From the NCBI GenBank assembly GCA_963721075.1, contig CAVRHV010000016.1, forward strand, positions 1 through 64,000: a DNA stretch of 64,000 nt, given 5' to 3'. Made by a program: the position numbers and the translations under genes. The first letter of the stretch is position 1. Each line of letters starts with the position of its first letter. This stretch comes from DATFVA01 sp963721075. GTDB lineage: Bacteria > Bacteroidota > Ignavibacteria > Ignavibacteriales > Ignavibacteriaceae. The notes under the pieces were generated by a model. That model was not told where the DNA came from and searched no databases. It worked only from the letters and a program-made list of their open reading frames with translations. Positions 16,890 to 24,881 of this stretch are shown piece by piece.

Positions 16890-17216
16890 TTACAGCAGAA
16901 CCTTTACAGCTGTTTCGGTTACCCTCTCTACTATAGCGTTGCGTATTTTATTCAGCTCTGTACGCGGGAGATCTTCTTTTTTCAGAACCTCCATTTCAAG
17001 CTGTTCTTTTTTAGACTTAACCAGCTCTTCAAATTCTTCTTTTGTCATCTGGTGAATGGAATATTCTGCACCCCAGCTTTTCAGATCCGGCTCAAGCTTC
17101 CTTGCGAATTCCAAACCATCTTGAACTATCTGCTGTGAAATTTTATGATATGTTCCATCAGATATTTTTGAGAGTTCCTTTTTCAGTTTATCCAAAAAAT
17201 CATTAAAGTCGCCCAT
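16890..17216 (-). CDS. Hypothetical charged helical protein
   Basis: A 108-residue soluble protein that I do not recognise. It is rich in Lys and Glu with heptad-like helices (MGDFNDFLDKLKKELSKI; MTKEEFEELVKSKKEQLEMEVLKKEDL) and has no Cys, signal peptide or membrane segment. A good ribosome binding site (GAGGAGG) precedes the ATG at 17216, which supports real coding. It is separate from both neighbours by small gaps on the same strand and may be cotranscribed with neither. Confidence 0.6.
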   Translation of the reverse strand: MGDFNDFLDKLKKELSKISDGTYHKISQQIVQDGLEFARKLEPDLKSWGAEYSIHQMTKEEFEELVKSKKEQLEMEVLKKEDLPRTELNKIRNAIVERVTETAVKVLL

Positions 17217-17390
17217 TTAAATTCCTCCTCTATAGTGAAGGTTTTATTATAAGCTTCATTCTTTTATGTTTTTTTTCAGAAACAGACCGGAAACGATTTT
17301 CATATATCAGAAGAAATACACTGATCTTAAGCAAATTTCAAAATAAAAGTTCAAATGTCAATCCCCTCAAAATAATTCACTACGCTGTGC

Positions 17391-17828
17391 TTACCGGTCC
17401 TGGTGTGTCTGCATATAGTGATCAAGCGAGAAATTTCCCGATCCATAAAACAGGAAGAATATGAGCAGAGCAAGAACGGCAATTGAAAATCCAAGTTCGC
17501 TGTTTATTGAGGTAAATCCATTTGGCAGGTCAACGAAAAAAACAGCTCCAATTAGTATCGGTATCTGAAAACCAACAGCCCAGCGTGTAATTATTCCTGC
17601 AGCGATCATGAGACCTCCCCCGATAAGAAAAAGGATAACATAAACCGATACCATGAAGATCAGAAATTCAAGATGATTCTTAACCAGCACCCATTCAATC
17701 TGTTCCCTGCTATTGATAAAAGATGCCCCTTTGGCAATTAAAAAAATTCCGAGAAGTATCCTCAGGAAATCAATCCATAACGGGTGATGTTCTTCCGACC
17801 ATTTTTCTATTCCTGAAAGTGTACTCAT
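17391..17828 (-). CDS. DoxX family membrane protein
   Basis: About 145 residues from ATG 17828, chosen because GGAGGAAGAA sits right before it; a longer form from 17903 would lack this site. Four hydrophobic helices follow the amphipathic start (SEEHHPLWIDFLRILLGIFLIAKG), the DoxX pattern. It resembles its neighbour 17919-18359 throughout, indicating a tandem duplication. DoxX relatives range from quinone-linked oxidoreductase subunits to redox partners in oxidative-stress protection. The specific role here is unknown. Confidence 0.8.
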   Translation of the reverse strand: MSTLSGIEKWSEEHHPLWIDFLRILLGIFLIAKGASFINSREQIEWVLVKNHLEFLIFMVSVYVILFLIGGGLMIAAGIITRWAVGFQIPILIGAVFFVDLPNGFTSINSELGFSIAVLALLIFFLFYGSGNFSLDHYMQTHQDR

Positions 17829-17918
17829 TTCTTCCTCCAAAGTTATCTGCTTTTTAATGTTAAGATAACTATGCATAGCTGCCCGGGAAGTATAGTACAG
17901 CACATCCTGAAATATGTG

Positions 17919-18359
17919 TCAGCTTTCGCGCGTCCTGCTCAGAAGAAAGTCCACAGAGAATTTACCCGAACCATATATGAGATAAAAGATAAGCAGGCCA
18001 AGGATCAATACCGAATAAATCAGTTCTGAATTGAGAGCAAACAAACCTTTGTGGTAGTCGATAAAAATAATAGTCGCAACAAGTATGGGAATCTGGAAGA
18101 GAATCATAACCCGTGTCAGCAGTCCGATCGCGACCAGAAGTCCTCCTGCAATATAAAATACAAGCACGTACTGCGAAGTAACAAGAAAAGAAAAAACATC
18201 AATGCTGCTCATCTCCATATTCAGAATCACCTGTTCACGGTTTATGATCAGGGTAATACCTTTCAGGATCAGAATGATCCCGAGAAGGATGCGCAGGTAA
18301 TCTATCCATTTAGGATGATGTTTATCAGCCCAGTTTTCGATCCGGTGTGTCCATTCCAT
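17919..18359 (-). CDS. DoxX family membrane protein (tandem paralogue)
   Basis: A 146-residue protein with four membrane helices and the same opening as its neighbour (ADKHHPKWIDYLRILLGIILILKG). GGAGG lies a few bases before the ATG. Helix 1 is followed by a hydrophilic loop (INREQVILN) that is also conserved in the neighbour (NSREQIEWVL). The two genes are 90 bp apart in the same orientation, so they probably form a two-gene operon and could make a heteromeric complex. Confidence 0.8.
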   Translation of the reverse strand: MEWTHRIENWADKHHPKWIDYLRILLGIILILKGITLIINREQVILNMEMSSIDVFSFLVTSQYVLVFYIAGGLLVAIGLLTRVMILFQIPILVATIIFIDYHKGLFALNSELIYSVLILGLLIFYLIYGSGKFSVDFLLSRTRES

Positions 18360-18465
18360 ATTTCCTCCCCAGCTGTAAATTGATATGAAATAAAAAATCT
18401 TTTAATTCATCTTTAAAGAATGTAGTTATTTATTGGAGAAGAATAAAGAAAAAAATTAAGGCTTT

Positions 18466-19629
18466 TCAGCCCCCGATTGAATTCCATAATGAGCTGCTGC
18501 CATAACCCAGCTTATCCCACCATTTAAGAAGCATATTGTTGTTCTTTGCCTTAATTCCTTCATATGTGACCCCGTCAGGTGGTTTTACAAGATCGGCCAG
18601 TCTGTTATAAATCGGTTTTATTTCATCAGGCCCGGCATCGCGGAGAAGATACCATAAACTGACCGCGTCCTCTCTGCCTGCATTATTCAGAAGAGTTTCC
18701 AGAACCTTATCGGTAGTATTCCCGGAATCAAGTTTTGATAAAGCCGCTTTGAATTCCTTGCCGGCATTTATGCGGTACGGAGTGCCGGGCTCCCTATCTT
18801 TAACTGTTTTGCAAGCTACTCCTGCAGGCAGCACTTCCTTTTGCCCATCCGAGTTAATAATAATACTTCCGGATACTACGCTGAAAAAAGAACTGCCGTC
18901 TTTATCTACTTCAACGGAGTAATTGCTTCCGAGATCTAATGCGGAAGCTGAAGGAGTTATAACGGACAACATTTGGGGTGAACCGGGGGTATTCGCGGTT
19001 ATTTTACCGAATTTCAGATAAAGTTTATAACCCGGTGCTCTGGTATCGAGAAGCTTAACTTCGCTGCCGGGTTTCACATCAACCTCTCCCGCCAGCCCCG
19101 CCTGCAGCCGGGCACTTGACTGTGAGTCGGTTTTCAGCCATTCTCCCGCAGGAAGATTTCCTGTCCCGTCTATTTTTTCATTACCGGCAACAGGTGTTCC
19201 CTTCAGACTTTCAACTTCCCAGAATGAAGGGTTTGATCTGTAAAAATATAAAACTGAAATTATTACAGCTATTAGAATTGCGCTTAACGGGGCACCCACT
19301 GCAATCCAACGCGATCTGAGGATCTTATATCTGAACTTTACCCGATAGCGCGGATCATCTCTTCTCTTTAACGGTGAATAAAGGATAGCGGGAAGATTAA
19401 ATTCGGGGTCAAAATCATTAGTCTCAGAAGCAGTTTCCCAGAAATTTTCTCCATGGTGAATCTTTTTGCGGATAGTACCTGATGACTTCCGCATCATCCC
19501 TATATCTGCGGCCTTTTTTCTGCACGAATGGCATTTGTTTAAGTGCAGGGAAATTTCTTCCCTCATCTCATCTATTAATTTTCCGGAGATGTAATCATCA
19601 AGGTAGTATTTAACTTCTCTGCATTTCAT
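18466..19629 (-). CDS. FecR-domain protein with N-terminal anti-sigma zinc finger
   Basis: A 387-residue single-span membrane protein. Residues 1-42 match the putative zinc-finger of anti-sigma factors (MKCREVKYYLDDYISG then HLNKCHSC, i.e. H-x3-C-x2-C). A transmembrane helix occurs at about 108-132. The exported part (about 150-280) is FecR-like (SLKGTPVAGN; LKTDSQSSARLQ; LKFGKITANTPGSPQM). Such proteins hold an ECF sigma factor inactive until an outer signal arrives. No sigma-factor gene lies next to it, which is unusual, so its partner must be encoded elsewhere. Confidence 0.82.
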   Translation of the reverse strand: MKCREVKYYLDDYISGKLIDEMREEISLHLNKCHSCRKKAADIGMMRKSSGTIRKKIHHGENFWETASETNDFDPEFNLPAILYSPLKRRDDPRYRVKFRYKILRSRWIAVGAPLSAILIAVIISVLYFYRSNPSFWEVESLKGTPVAGNEKIDGTGNLPAGEWLKTDSQSSARLQAGLAGEVDVKPGSEVKLLDTRAPGYKLYLKFGKITANTPGSPQMLSVITPSASALDLGSNYSVEVDKDGSSFFSVVSGSIIINSDGQKEVLPAGVACKTVKDREPGTPYRINAGKEFKAALSKLDSGNTTDKVLETLLNNAGREDAVSLWYLLRDAGPDEIKPIYNRLADLVKPPDGVTYEGIKAKNNNMLLKWWDKLGYGSSSLWNSIGG

Positions 19630-20115
19630 AGCGTACTTATTTTAATAACAGCATCGAATAATTATAATTTAAAAAAACACAGCAAAGATTTAATGTTTCT
19701 TTTAACATTTACCTGGGCGCAAAATATTAAAATCCGGGGGATAAATATCCGCAGGAAGTGCTGCTGACACAACTGAGAAAATGTTTTTTTATTGTCTTCT
19801 GATCCTAATTATAACATAAATTAATTTCTTTTCTGAAGCAATAAAAATATTGTTCAATCATCATCAATTATTGCCGTTTATTATGCTTTTTGACACATCG
19901 GTAAAATTTTCAATTGACTTCGCCCGGGAAGTGTGTATTTTCGTCCCTGATATTATCAGCTTTAATAATTCTTAAATAATTAAAACGGTTGTCAAAAAGA
20001 CAGCTTATGTCATTCCGAGGAATCGATTTAAAGATTTCTCACTATGGCTCGAAATGACAGCAGACACTTTCTCAGACAACCTCTTCCCTTAATAATATAA
20101 TCGGAGTGATGTGTA
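19630..20115. other. Intergenic region with a palindromic repeat element
   Basis: About 486 bases between the divergent FecR-like gene and the rightward membrane-protein gene. No gene is supported. The right part contains the 95-bp nested-palindrome element at 19987-20081; the remainder is A/T-rich and presumably holds the promoters of both flanking genes. Confidence 0.6.
19987..20081. repeat. 95-bp nested-palindrome intergenic element (REP/MITE-like)
   Basis: The outer ends GGTTGTC and GACAACC are inverted repeats. An inner pair TGTCATTCCGA / TCGAAATGACA also pairs with two mismatches. The inner motif, a TGTCATTCCGAGGAAT-type opening with a TCGAAATGACA-type ending, is of a kind seen in many dispersed bacterial intergenic repeats. 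No reading frame is present. It would fold into a long hairpin in RNA. Confidence 0.6.
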
Positions 20116-20676
20116 ATGAATATGTATCTCATTGCCCTGTACCTTCATATAACCGGAGCTCTTGCAATGTTTGCAGGACTTGGTATTGAGGGTATTGTTT
20201 TTAAAAACCTGAAAAATGCTTCTTCACCTCAGCAGGCCATTCCCTGGCTGGCCTCGATGAGGATCCTGAGAATAACTTTTGGATATGCTGCAGTCGCTCT
20301 GCTGCTTACGGGTATATACCTGGTTATCCTTTCCTGGGGATGGAATTCATGGGTACTGACAGGATTGGTGCTTCTGGTAGCACTTTCGGGCTACGGCAGC
20401 ACAAAAGGAAAAAAGATCGCAATGTCAATTGCATCTCTTCTTAACAGCAAAGACCAGTCAATTCCATCAGAAGTTAAAAAAATAATTGCCGATCCCTTCC
20501 TGATGACAACCTACAAACTGAAAATTACCATCGCACTGGGAATCATTTTTATGATGACTACAAAACCCGGCTGGGTAGGAAGTATTTTAGTAGTGGCAGC
20601 TTCAATAGCAATTGGATTTCTACTTGATCTTCCCCTAAAGATGAAAGCTGAAATTAAAGAACTTGAATCTGCCTGA
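20116..20676 (+). CDS. DUF2269-like integral membrane protein
   Basis: A 186-residue protein with about five hydrophobic helices (about 3-28, 48-72, 74-95, 135-152, 155-175) and little else. The opening LIALYLHITGALAMFAGLGIE, with a conserved His in helix 1, and the basic SGYGSTKGKK loop resemble DUF2269-type membrane proteins, whose function is unknown. Its stop codon overlaps the apparent start of the response regulator gene by 14 bases, suggesting translational coupling. Confidence 0.6.
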   Translation: MNMYLIALYLHITGALAMFAGLGIEGIVFKNLKNASSPQQAIPWLASMRILRITFGYAAVALLLTGIYLVILSWGWNSWVLTGLVLLVALSGYGSTKGKKIAMSIASLLNSKDQSIPSEVKKIIADPFLMTTYKLKITIALGIIFMMTTKPGWVGSILVVAASIAIGFLLDLPLKMKAEIKELESA

Positions 20677-21406
20677 ACAATTTAGGAATTTGCCGGTACC
20701 AATTACTAAAAAATTGTTACCGGTATGCCTCAATATTCTGATTGTAGAAGACGAACCCAATATGAGATTGGGTTTAAAAGACAACCTCGAATTCGAGGGA
20801 TATGATGTCGATTTTGCTCCGGACGGTGAATCCGGTCTTGCAAAGATACTTGATAATCCATATGATCTGGTTCTTCTGGATGTAATGATGCCTAAAATGT
20901 CAGGTTTTGATGTCTGCAAAACAATCAGAAAAAAAGGGATTACAACCCCGGTAATCCTTCTTACGGCCAAGGATCAGGAAATCGACAAAGTTCTGGGACT
21001 TGAGCTGGGTGCCGATGATTATGTTACAAAACCTTTCAGCCTCCGTGAACTCCTTGCCAGGATAAAGGCTGTTTTGAGAAGGGGTGAGAGCCTGAAGACT
21101 GAAGACAGCAGGGTACAGATAGGCAGAATAGAAGTAAATTTTCAGAGCTATACGGCAATGGAGGACGAAAACCCGGTCCAGATGTCGCATAAGGAGTTTG
21201 AAATACTGAATTATTTGTGGAAACACAGGAACAAGACAGTAAGCCGCGACGATCTGCTTGAAAAAATATGGGGTTATGAGGAAAGTCCCACTACGCGAAC
21301 CGTAGATAATTTTATAGTCAAATTGAGGCAGAAAGCGGAAAAAGATCCAAATCATCCACGAATTATCATAACGGTACACGGTATAGGATATAAGCTAATT
21401 GATTAA
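20663..21406 (+). CDS. OmpR/PhoB-family response regulator (orphan)
   Basis: About 225-247 residues depending on the start. The receiver begins at LNILIVEDEPNMRLG, has the phospho-Asp in DLVLLDVMMPKMSG, Thr in ILLTAKD and Lys in YVTKPFSL. The C-terminal winged helix (about 155-245) has the usual QMSHKEFEILNYLWKHRNKTVSRDDL and the final TVHGIGYKL. No ATG lies between the last upstream stop and the receiver, so translation must use TTG (20663, or 20690 which has AGGA just before it) or depend on coupling to the preceding gene. No histidine kinase gene is adjacent. Confidence 0.88.
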   Translation: MNLPEQFRNLPVPITKKLLPVCLNILIVEDEPNMRLGLKDNLEFEGYDVDFAPDGESGLAKILDNPYDLVLLDVMMPKMSGFDVCKTIRKKGITTPVILLTAKDQEIDKVLGLELGADDYVTKPFSLRELLARIKAVLRRGESLKTEDSRVQIGRIEVNFQSYTAMEDENPVQMSHKEFEILNYLWKHRNKTVSRDDLLEKIWGYEESPTTRTVDNFIVKLRQKAEKDPNHPRIIITVHGIGYKLID

Positions 21407-21543
21407 AAAAATGGGGAGTATCAACTGAACCTTTCCCTGTGATTTATAATATAGTTTTTTTAAGTGCATTTCCCTTAATTGCCTGTAGAAATTTCAATTG
21501 TGGAGTTTTTACTTTTTATGAAGATATACGTATGAGGCGAGTT

Positions 21544-21894
21544 ATGCAGGTACATAAGTCAGGCGAAAGTGAACTGGAAAAATTTACCAGAGAGATAGAA
21601 GATAATCCGTTAGATTCGATGGCATATTACAAAAGAGCTACTTTAAAAGCTGAAATGGGAGACCTTGCTGGTGCAAGTCAGGATTTTCAGAAATCAATTG
21701 AACTGGAAATGCAGGAAGCCAGGGAATATTATAATCTGGGGGTTAGTAAATATAAAAAAGGAAATCTCAGGGAAGCATCTATATTGTTTGATAAAGCCAT
21801 AGCGCTCGACTGGCGTTTCGCAGAAGCATATTACCAGAGAGGTAAAATAAAAATCGATAGCAGGAGATTATTCATCGGCGATGGAAGATTTTAG
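21544..21894 (+). pseudogene. TPR protein with a frameshift near the 3' end
   Basis: The start at 21544 (ATGCAGG) is chosen by analogy with the paralogue at 22100, which has the same TATGAGGC leader just upstream. Three tetratricopeptide units follow (PLDSMAYYKRATLKAEMGD, AREYYNLGVSKYKKGN, AEAYYQRGKIKID). The frame then breaks at 21862: removing that one A restores GDYSSAMEDFSTAIKLN and extends the product to a stop at 21932-21934. As written it ends early at 21894. TPR arrays act as protein-binding scaffolds; the partner is unknown. Confidence 0.7.
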
Positions 21895-22099
21895 TACAGC
21901 CATTAAGTTGAATAAAGATCTGAAGTTTTCCTGAAAGCACCGCCCTTCCGATTTCATGACAATTTTTTACAATTAATTACCTCAAACTGACAATTCCCGA
22001 TTTCCGGGTATTTAATTTCCATTCAGAATACCGGAAAATTCACTCGTAAATATTCTATAAAACCCTCCAGTCAATTGATAACTAAAATATGAGGCAGGA

Positions 22100-22654
22100 A
22101 TGGAAAACGGAAATATGAGGGATTTCAGAATTTACAGAGGGGAAAATCCCGGCAAAGTATCTTTTTACAACCTCCAGGGTACAGCAAAGGCTGACGAAGG
22201 AGAGCTCGGGGAAGCCATTAAGCATTATTCTGATGCTATCAAGCAGAATCCTGAAGATGCTCTTGCTTACTATAACAGAGCCACTATAAAAGCGGACCTA
22301 GGAGATTATACCGGCGCTTCTGAAGATTTTGAGAAATCTGTTGAAATAGACAGAGAGGCAGCGATAAAATTTCTTGATGCAGGGATCGCAGAATATAAAA
22401 AATGCCGCTTTCAGGAAGCTCATGACTTATTCTGCCGTGCTATTGAATTGAACTCATCCTGCTGTGAAGCCTTTTATTACCGTGGCAGAGTAAGATCAGA
22501 TCTTGGTGAATATGGTGATGCTATTTCAGATTTGAATGAAGCTATAAGGCTGGATCCGGAGTATAAACCCGCTTATAGAAGCAGAGGAATGATAAAGGCC
22601 AACTTTGGTGATTACCTTGGGGCCTGGAATGATATAAATATAACCGGTGAATAA
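22100..22654 (+). CDS. TPR repeat protein
   Basis: A 184-residue soluble protein made almost wholly of tetratricopeptide repeats: about 15-47 (YNLQGTAKADEGELGEAIKH), 52-81 (ALAYYNRATIKADLGDYTGA), 84-115, 120-149 (CEAFYYRGRVRSDLGEYGDA) and a last one ending at the C-terminus. A good ribosome binding site (GAGGCAGG) lies before the ATG. It is a tandem paralogue of the broken TPR gene at 21544. No signal peptide is visible, so it is probably a cytoplasmic scaffold. Confidence 0.85.
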   Translation: MENGNMRDFRIYRGENPGKVSFYNLQGTAKADEGELGEAIKHYSDAIKQNPEDALAYYNRATIKADLGDYTGASEDFEKSVEIDREAAIKFLDAGIAEYKKCRFQEAHDLFCRAIELNSSCCEAFYYRGRVRSDLGEYGDAISDLNEAIRLDPEYKPAYRSRGMIKANFGDYLGAWNDINITGE

Positions 22655-22870
22655 ACAGTTTTCAGTTCTGTGTTCAATTATTTTGTTATTTAATTATTTT
22701 CGTATTGTTAAATTATCAACCTGAACCTGTTTCTAGTTTTCTTCAGGGATTGTGACAATTAATTACATCGCTTTACCATGGTATGACACCTGATACATAT
22801 TGATCCTTTAGATTGGCAGTGGAAGTTAGATAAAAAATAACTCTTCACTTAAGCGTAAAGGAGAAATAAA

Positions 22871-23263
22871 ATGAAATCGGTTACAACTTTGGTAGTTCTT
22901 TTAATTGTTTTAGTGAGCGTACAAACCGGACTTCAGGCCCAGAGCAGCAATTATAAAAATATAAATGAGTATTCTCTCGAATCCTTAAAAAAGGGAATTC
23001 AGTCTGATAATCCCGGTCTGCGCAGAAGTGCTATCTATATGGCAGGGCTCTACAGGATAGATGAGGCTGTAGAGACTCTTGTTGATCAGCTTGATAAGGA
23101 AAAGATTCCTTCAAACAGGGTTTTAATAGCATTGTCGCTTTACAATATAGGAAACCCCGAAGGTATGGAAGCTGTGAAAGATCTGGCTGCCAGAGATAAA
23201 GATAAAGAAGTAAAAAGGATGGGCACTGTTCTGTACAGACAGTTTGCTGACATCAACGATTAA
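22871..23263 (+). CDS. Exported HEAT-repeat protein
   Basis: A 130-residue protein. A signal peptide (about 1-24) is followed by HEAT-type helical repeats (NPGLRRSAIYMAGLYRIDEAVETLVDQL; NRVLIALSLYNIGNPEGMEAVKDLA; DKEVKRMGTVLYRQF). AAAGGAG precedes the ATG. Small exported HEAT proteins are common in this phylum and presumably mediate protein contacts in the periplasm. It is 21 bp upstream of the lipoprotein at 23285, so the two are likely cotranscribed. Confidence 0.8.
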   Translation: MKSVTTLVVLLIVLVSVQTGLQAQSSNYKNINEYSLESLKKGIQSDNPGLRRSAIYMAGLYRIDEAVETLVDQLDKEKIPSNRVLIALSLYNIGNPEGMEAVKDLAARDKDKEVKRMGTVLYRQFADIND

Positions 23264-23284
23264 TCAGTTCAAGCGGAAACAGAA

Positions 23285-24367
23285 ATGTCTATGAATACCA
23301 GGTCAATTAAAATTATTATGGGAATAATGGCAGGATTACTGCTCTTAATCACTGAAGGATGCCAGGTGGAAGGGACAGAGAATCCCGAAAATCAGTCATC
23401 TCAGTGGAAGCAGGTTGTTAATCTGTCAGGAGTCTGGAAATTTTCTGTAGGGGATAATCCCGACTGGGCATTTCCGGATGTTAATGATGAGAACTGGGAA
23501 AGAATAGAAGTTCCTTCTTCATGGGAAAACCAGGGATTTCATGGATATGACGGATATGCATGGTACAGAAACACCTTCAATATACCCGGAAGGTATAAAG
23601 GTGATATAGTATATCTATTCCTCGGATTTGTAGATGATGTAGACCAGGTATTTATAAACGGCAGGCAGATCGGCTTTTCAGGATCATTTCCTCCGCACTA
23701 TGAAACTGCATATAACGTAGACAGAAGATATCCGGTTCCTTCTTCAGCATTGAACTTCGGAGGTCCGAATACAATAGCGGTCAGAGTTTATGATGACGAG
23801 CTTGAGGGAGGAATATTGAGGGGCAATATTGGTTTTTATATACCCAAATATTCTATGGATAACGGAATTAATCTGGTCGGAACATGGAAATTCAGAACAG
23901 GGGATGATCCTGACTGGAAAAAAGAAGATTATAACGACAATAACTGGGCTGATCTGATAGTTCCCGGTTACTGGGAAAATCAGGGCTATCCCGAGTATGA
24001 TGGTTTTGCCTGGTATCGTAAATCGGTTTTTGTTCCTGAGAAATACAAAGACGAGAGGCTTATCCTGGTAATTGGTAAGATTGATGATATTGATGAAGTA
24101 TATATTAATGGTAAGCTCATTGGTTCAACCGGCAACCTTGAAACGAAGGAGACGGGAGATAACTACCAGAAACTGAGAGGCTACTACCTGACAGCGAATG
24201 CTTTAAAGTTCGGGGAGAATAATCTTATAGCCGTCAGAGTATACGATGGATTTAAGGAGGGAGGAATTTATGAAGGACCGGTAATGATTGTTTCACAGAA
24301 GGAGTACAGAGATTACTGGAATAACATAAGGAAGGGCAATAATTTCATTGACCAGATTTTCGATTAA
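23285..24367 (+). CDS. Lipoprotein with two GH2-type sugar-binding (jelly-roll) modules
   Basis: A 360-residue lipoprotein: the signal ends LLITEGC with the lipidation Cys at about residue 26. Two homologous modules follow (about 45-190 and 195-340). Each has the glycoside hydrolase family 2 N-terminal pattern: NLSGVWKFSVGDNPDW / NLVGTWKFRTGDDPDW, then WYRNTFNIP / WYRKSVFVP, then QVFINGRQIG / EVYINGKLIG, and NTIAVRVYDDELEGGI / NLIAVRVYDGFKEGGI. The Ig-like and catalytic TIM-barrel domains of GH2 enzymes are absent, so it is a binding protein and not a glycosidase. It probably captures carbohydrate at the envelope. Confidence 0.8.
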   Translation: MSMNTRSIKIIMGIMAGLLLLITEGCQVEGTENPENQSSQWKQVVNLSGVWKFSVGDNPDWAFPDVNDENWERIEVPSSWENQGFHGYDGYAWYRNTFNIPGRYKGDIVYLFLGFVDDVDQVFINGRQIGFSGSFPPHYETAYNVDRRYPVPSSALNFGGPNTIAVRVYDDELEGGILRGNIGFYIPKYSMDNGINLVGTWKFRTGDDPDWKKEDYNDNNWADLIVPGYWENQGYPEYDGFAWYRKSVFVPEKYKDERLILVIGKIDDIDEVYINGKLIGSTGNLETKETGDNYQKLRGYYLTANALKFGENNLIAVRVYDGFKEGGIYEGPVMIVSQKEYRDYWNNIRKGNNFIDQIFD

Positions 24368-24425
24368 TCCAATCAAACAACTACAATCCGTAAACATTAA
24401 ATTAAGTCTTACCTCAGATTAAAAA

Positions 24426-24584
24426 GTCTCGATTAAGGTATTTAACCTTCTGGGCCAGCAGGTGGCAGAACTTCTGAGCGGGGAATATGCTGCAGGAAAG
24501 CATGAGGTTAATTTAATTCCAATTCAACCGTTTTACCCGGCTGGAATAAAAATAGCAGTGAAATACTGTCTAATAAGAATCTGA
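24426..24584 (+). pseudogene. Remnant of a T9SS C-terminal sorting domain
   Basis: Translation in one frame gives VSIKVFNLLGQQVAELL followed by SGEYAAGKHEVNL, an unmistakable type A sorting domain. The end (LIPIQPFYPAGIKI) is then degenerate and runs into a stop at 24582. The NYPNPFNP linker and the rest of the cargo are gone. It is the tail of a deleted secreted-protein gene. Confidence 0.75.
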
Positions 24585-24633
24585 AAACGCTCTGAATACG
24601 TTCTGAAAACGTTCTGAAAACGTTCTGAATACG
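24579..24633. repeat. Five tandem 11-bp repeats (TTCTGAAAACG)
   Basis: Five head-to-tail copies of 11 bp with consensus TTCTGAAAACG, alternating between GAAAACG and GAATACG variants. They begin inside the last codons of the sorting-domain remnant. The array looks like recent slippage or recombination expansion. Confidence 0.75.
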
Positions 24634-24881
24634 TTGTAAATGCGCATATGAGAGCATTCTGGATTTATGTCTATTGAGCCAATCATAATTAAAATCGACT
24701 TTTAACCAGGAGACAGGTAGAGGAATTATTTTCCTTCTGTTAATCCGGGATAAAATTTGTAAAACAATTTCAATACAAATTCTTGACAGATATTTCTCTT
24801 TTCAGTAAGTTGTAACCCCATTGGAGGGTCAATAGAATATATCGGAACCCCCGAATGGTAAATTACAGTAAAATCTTATAG

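Larger units (their letters stand above)
24368..24881. other. Intergenic region with gene debris and short tandem repeats
   Basis: About 514 bases without an intact gene. It contains the remnant of a T9SS sorting domain (24426-24584), an 11-bp tandem repeat (24579-24633) and an A/T-rich leader before the TrmB-type regulator. Confidence 0.6.

Noticed and set aside
24579..24633. Tandem 11-bp repeats considered as a CRISPR array
   Set aside because: Units are far too short, there are no spacers, and no cas gene is nearby.
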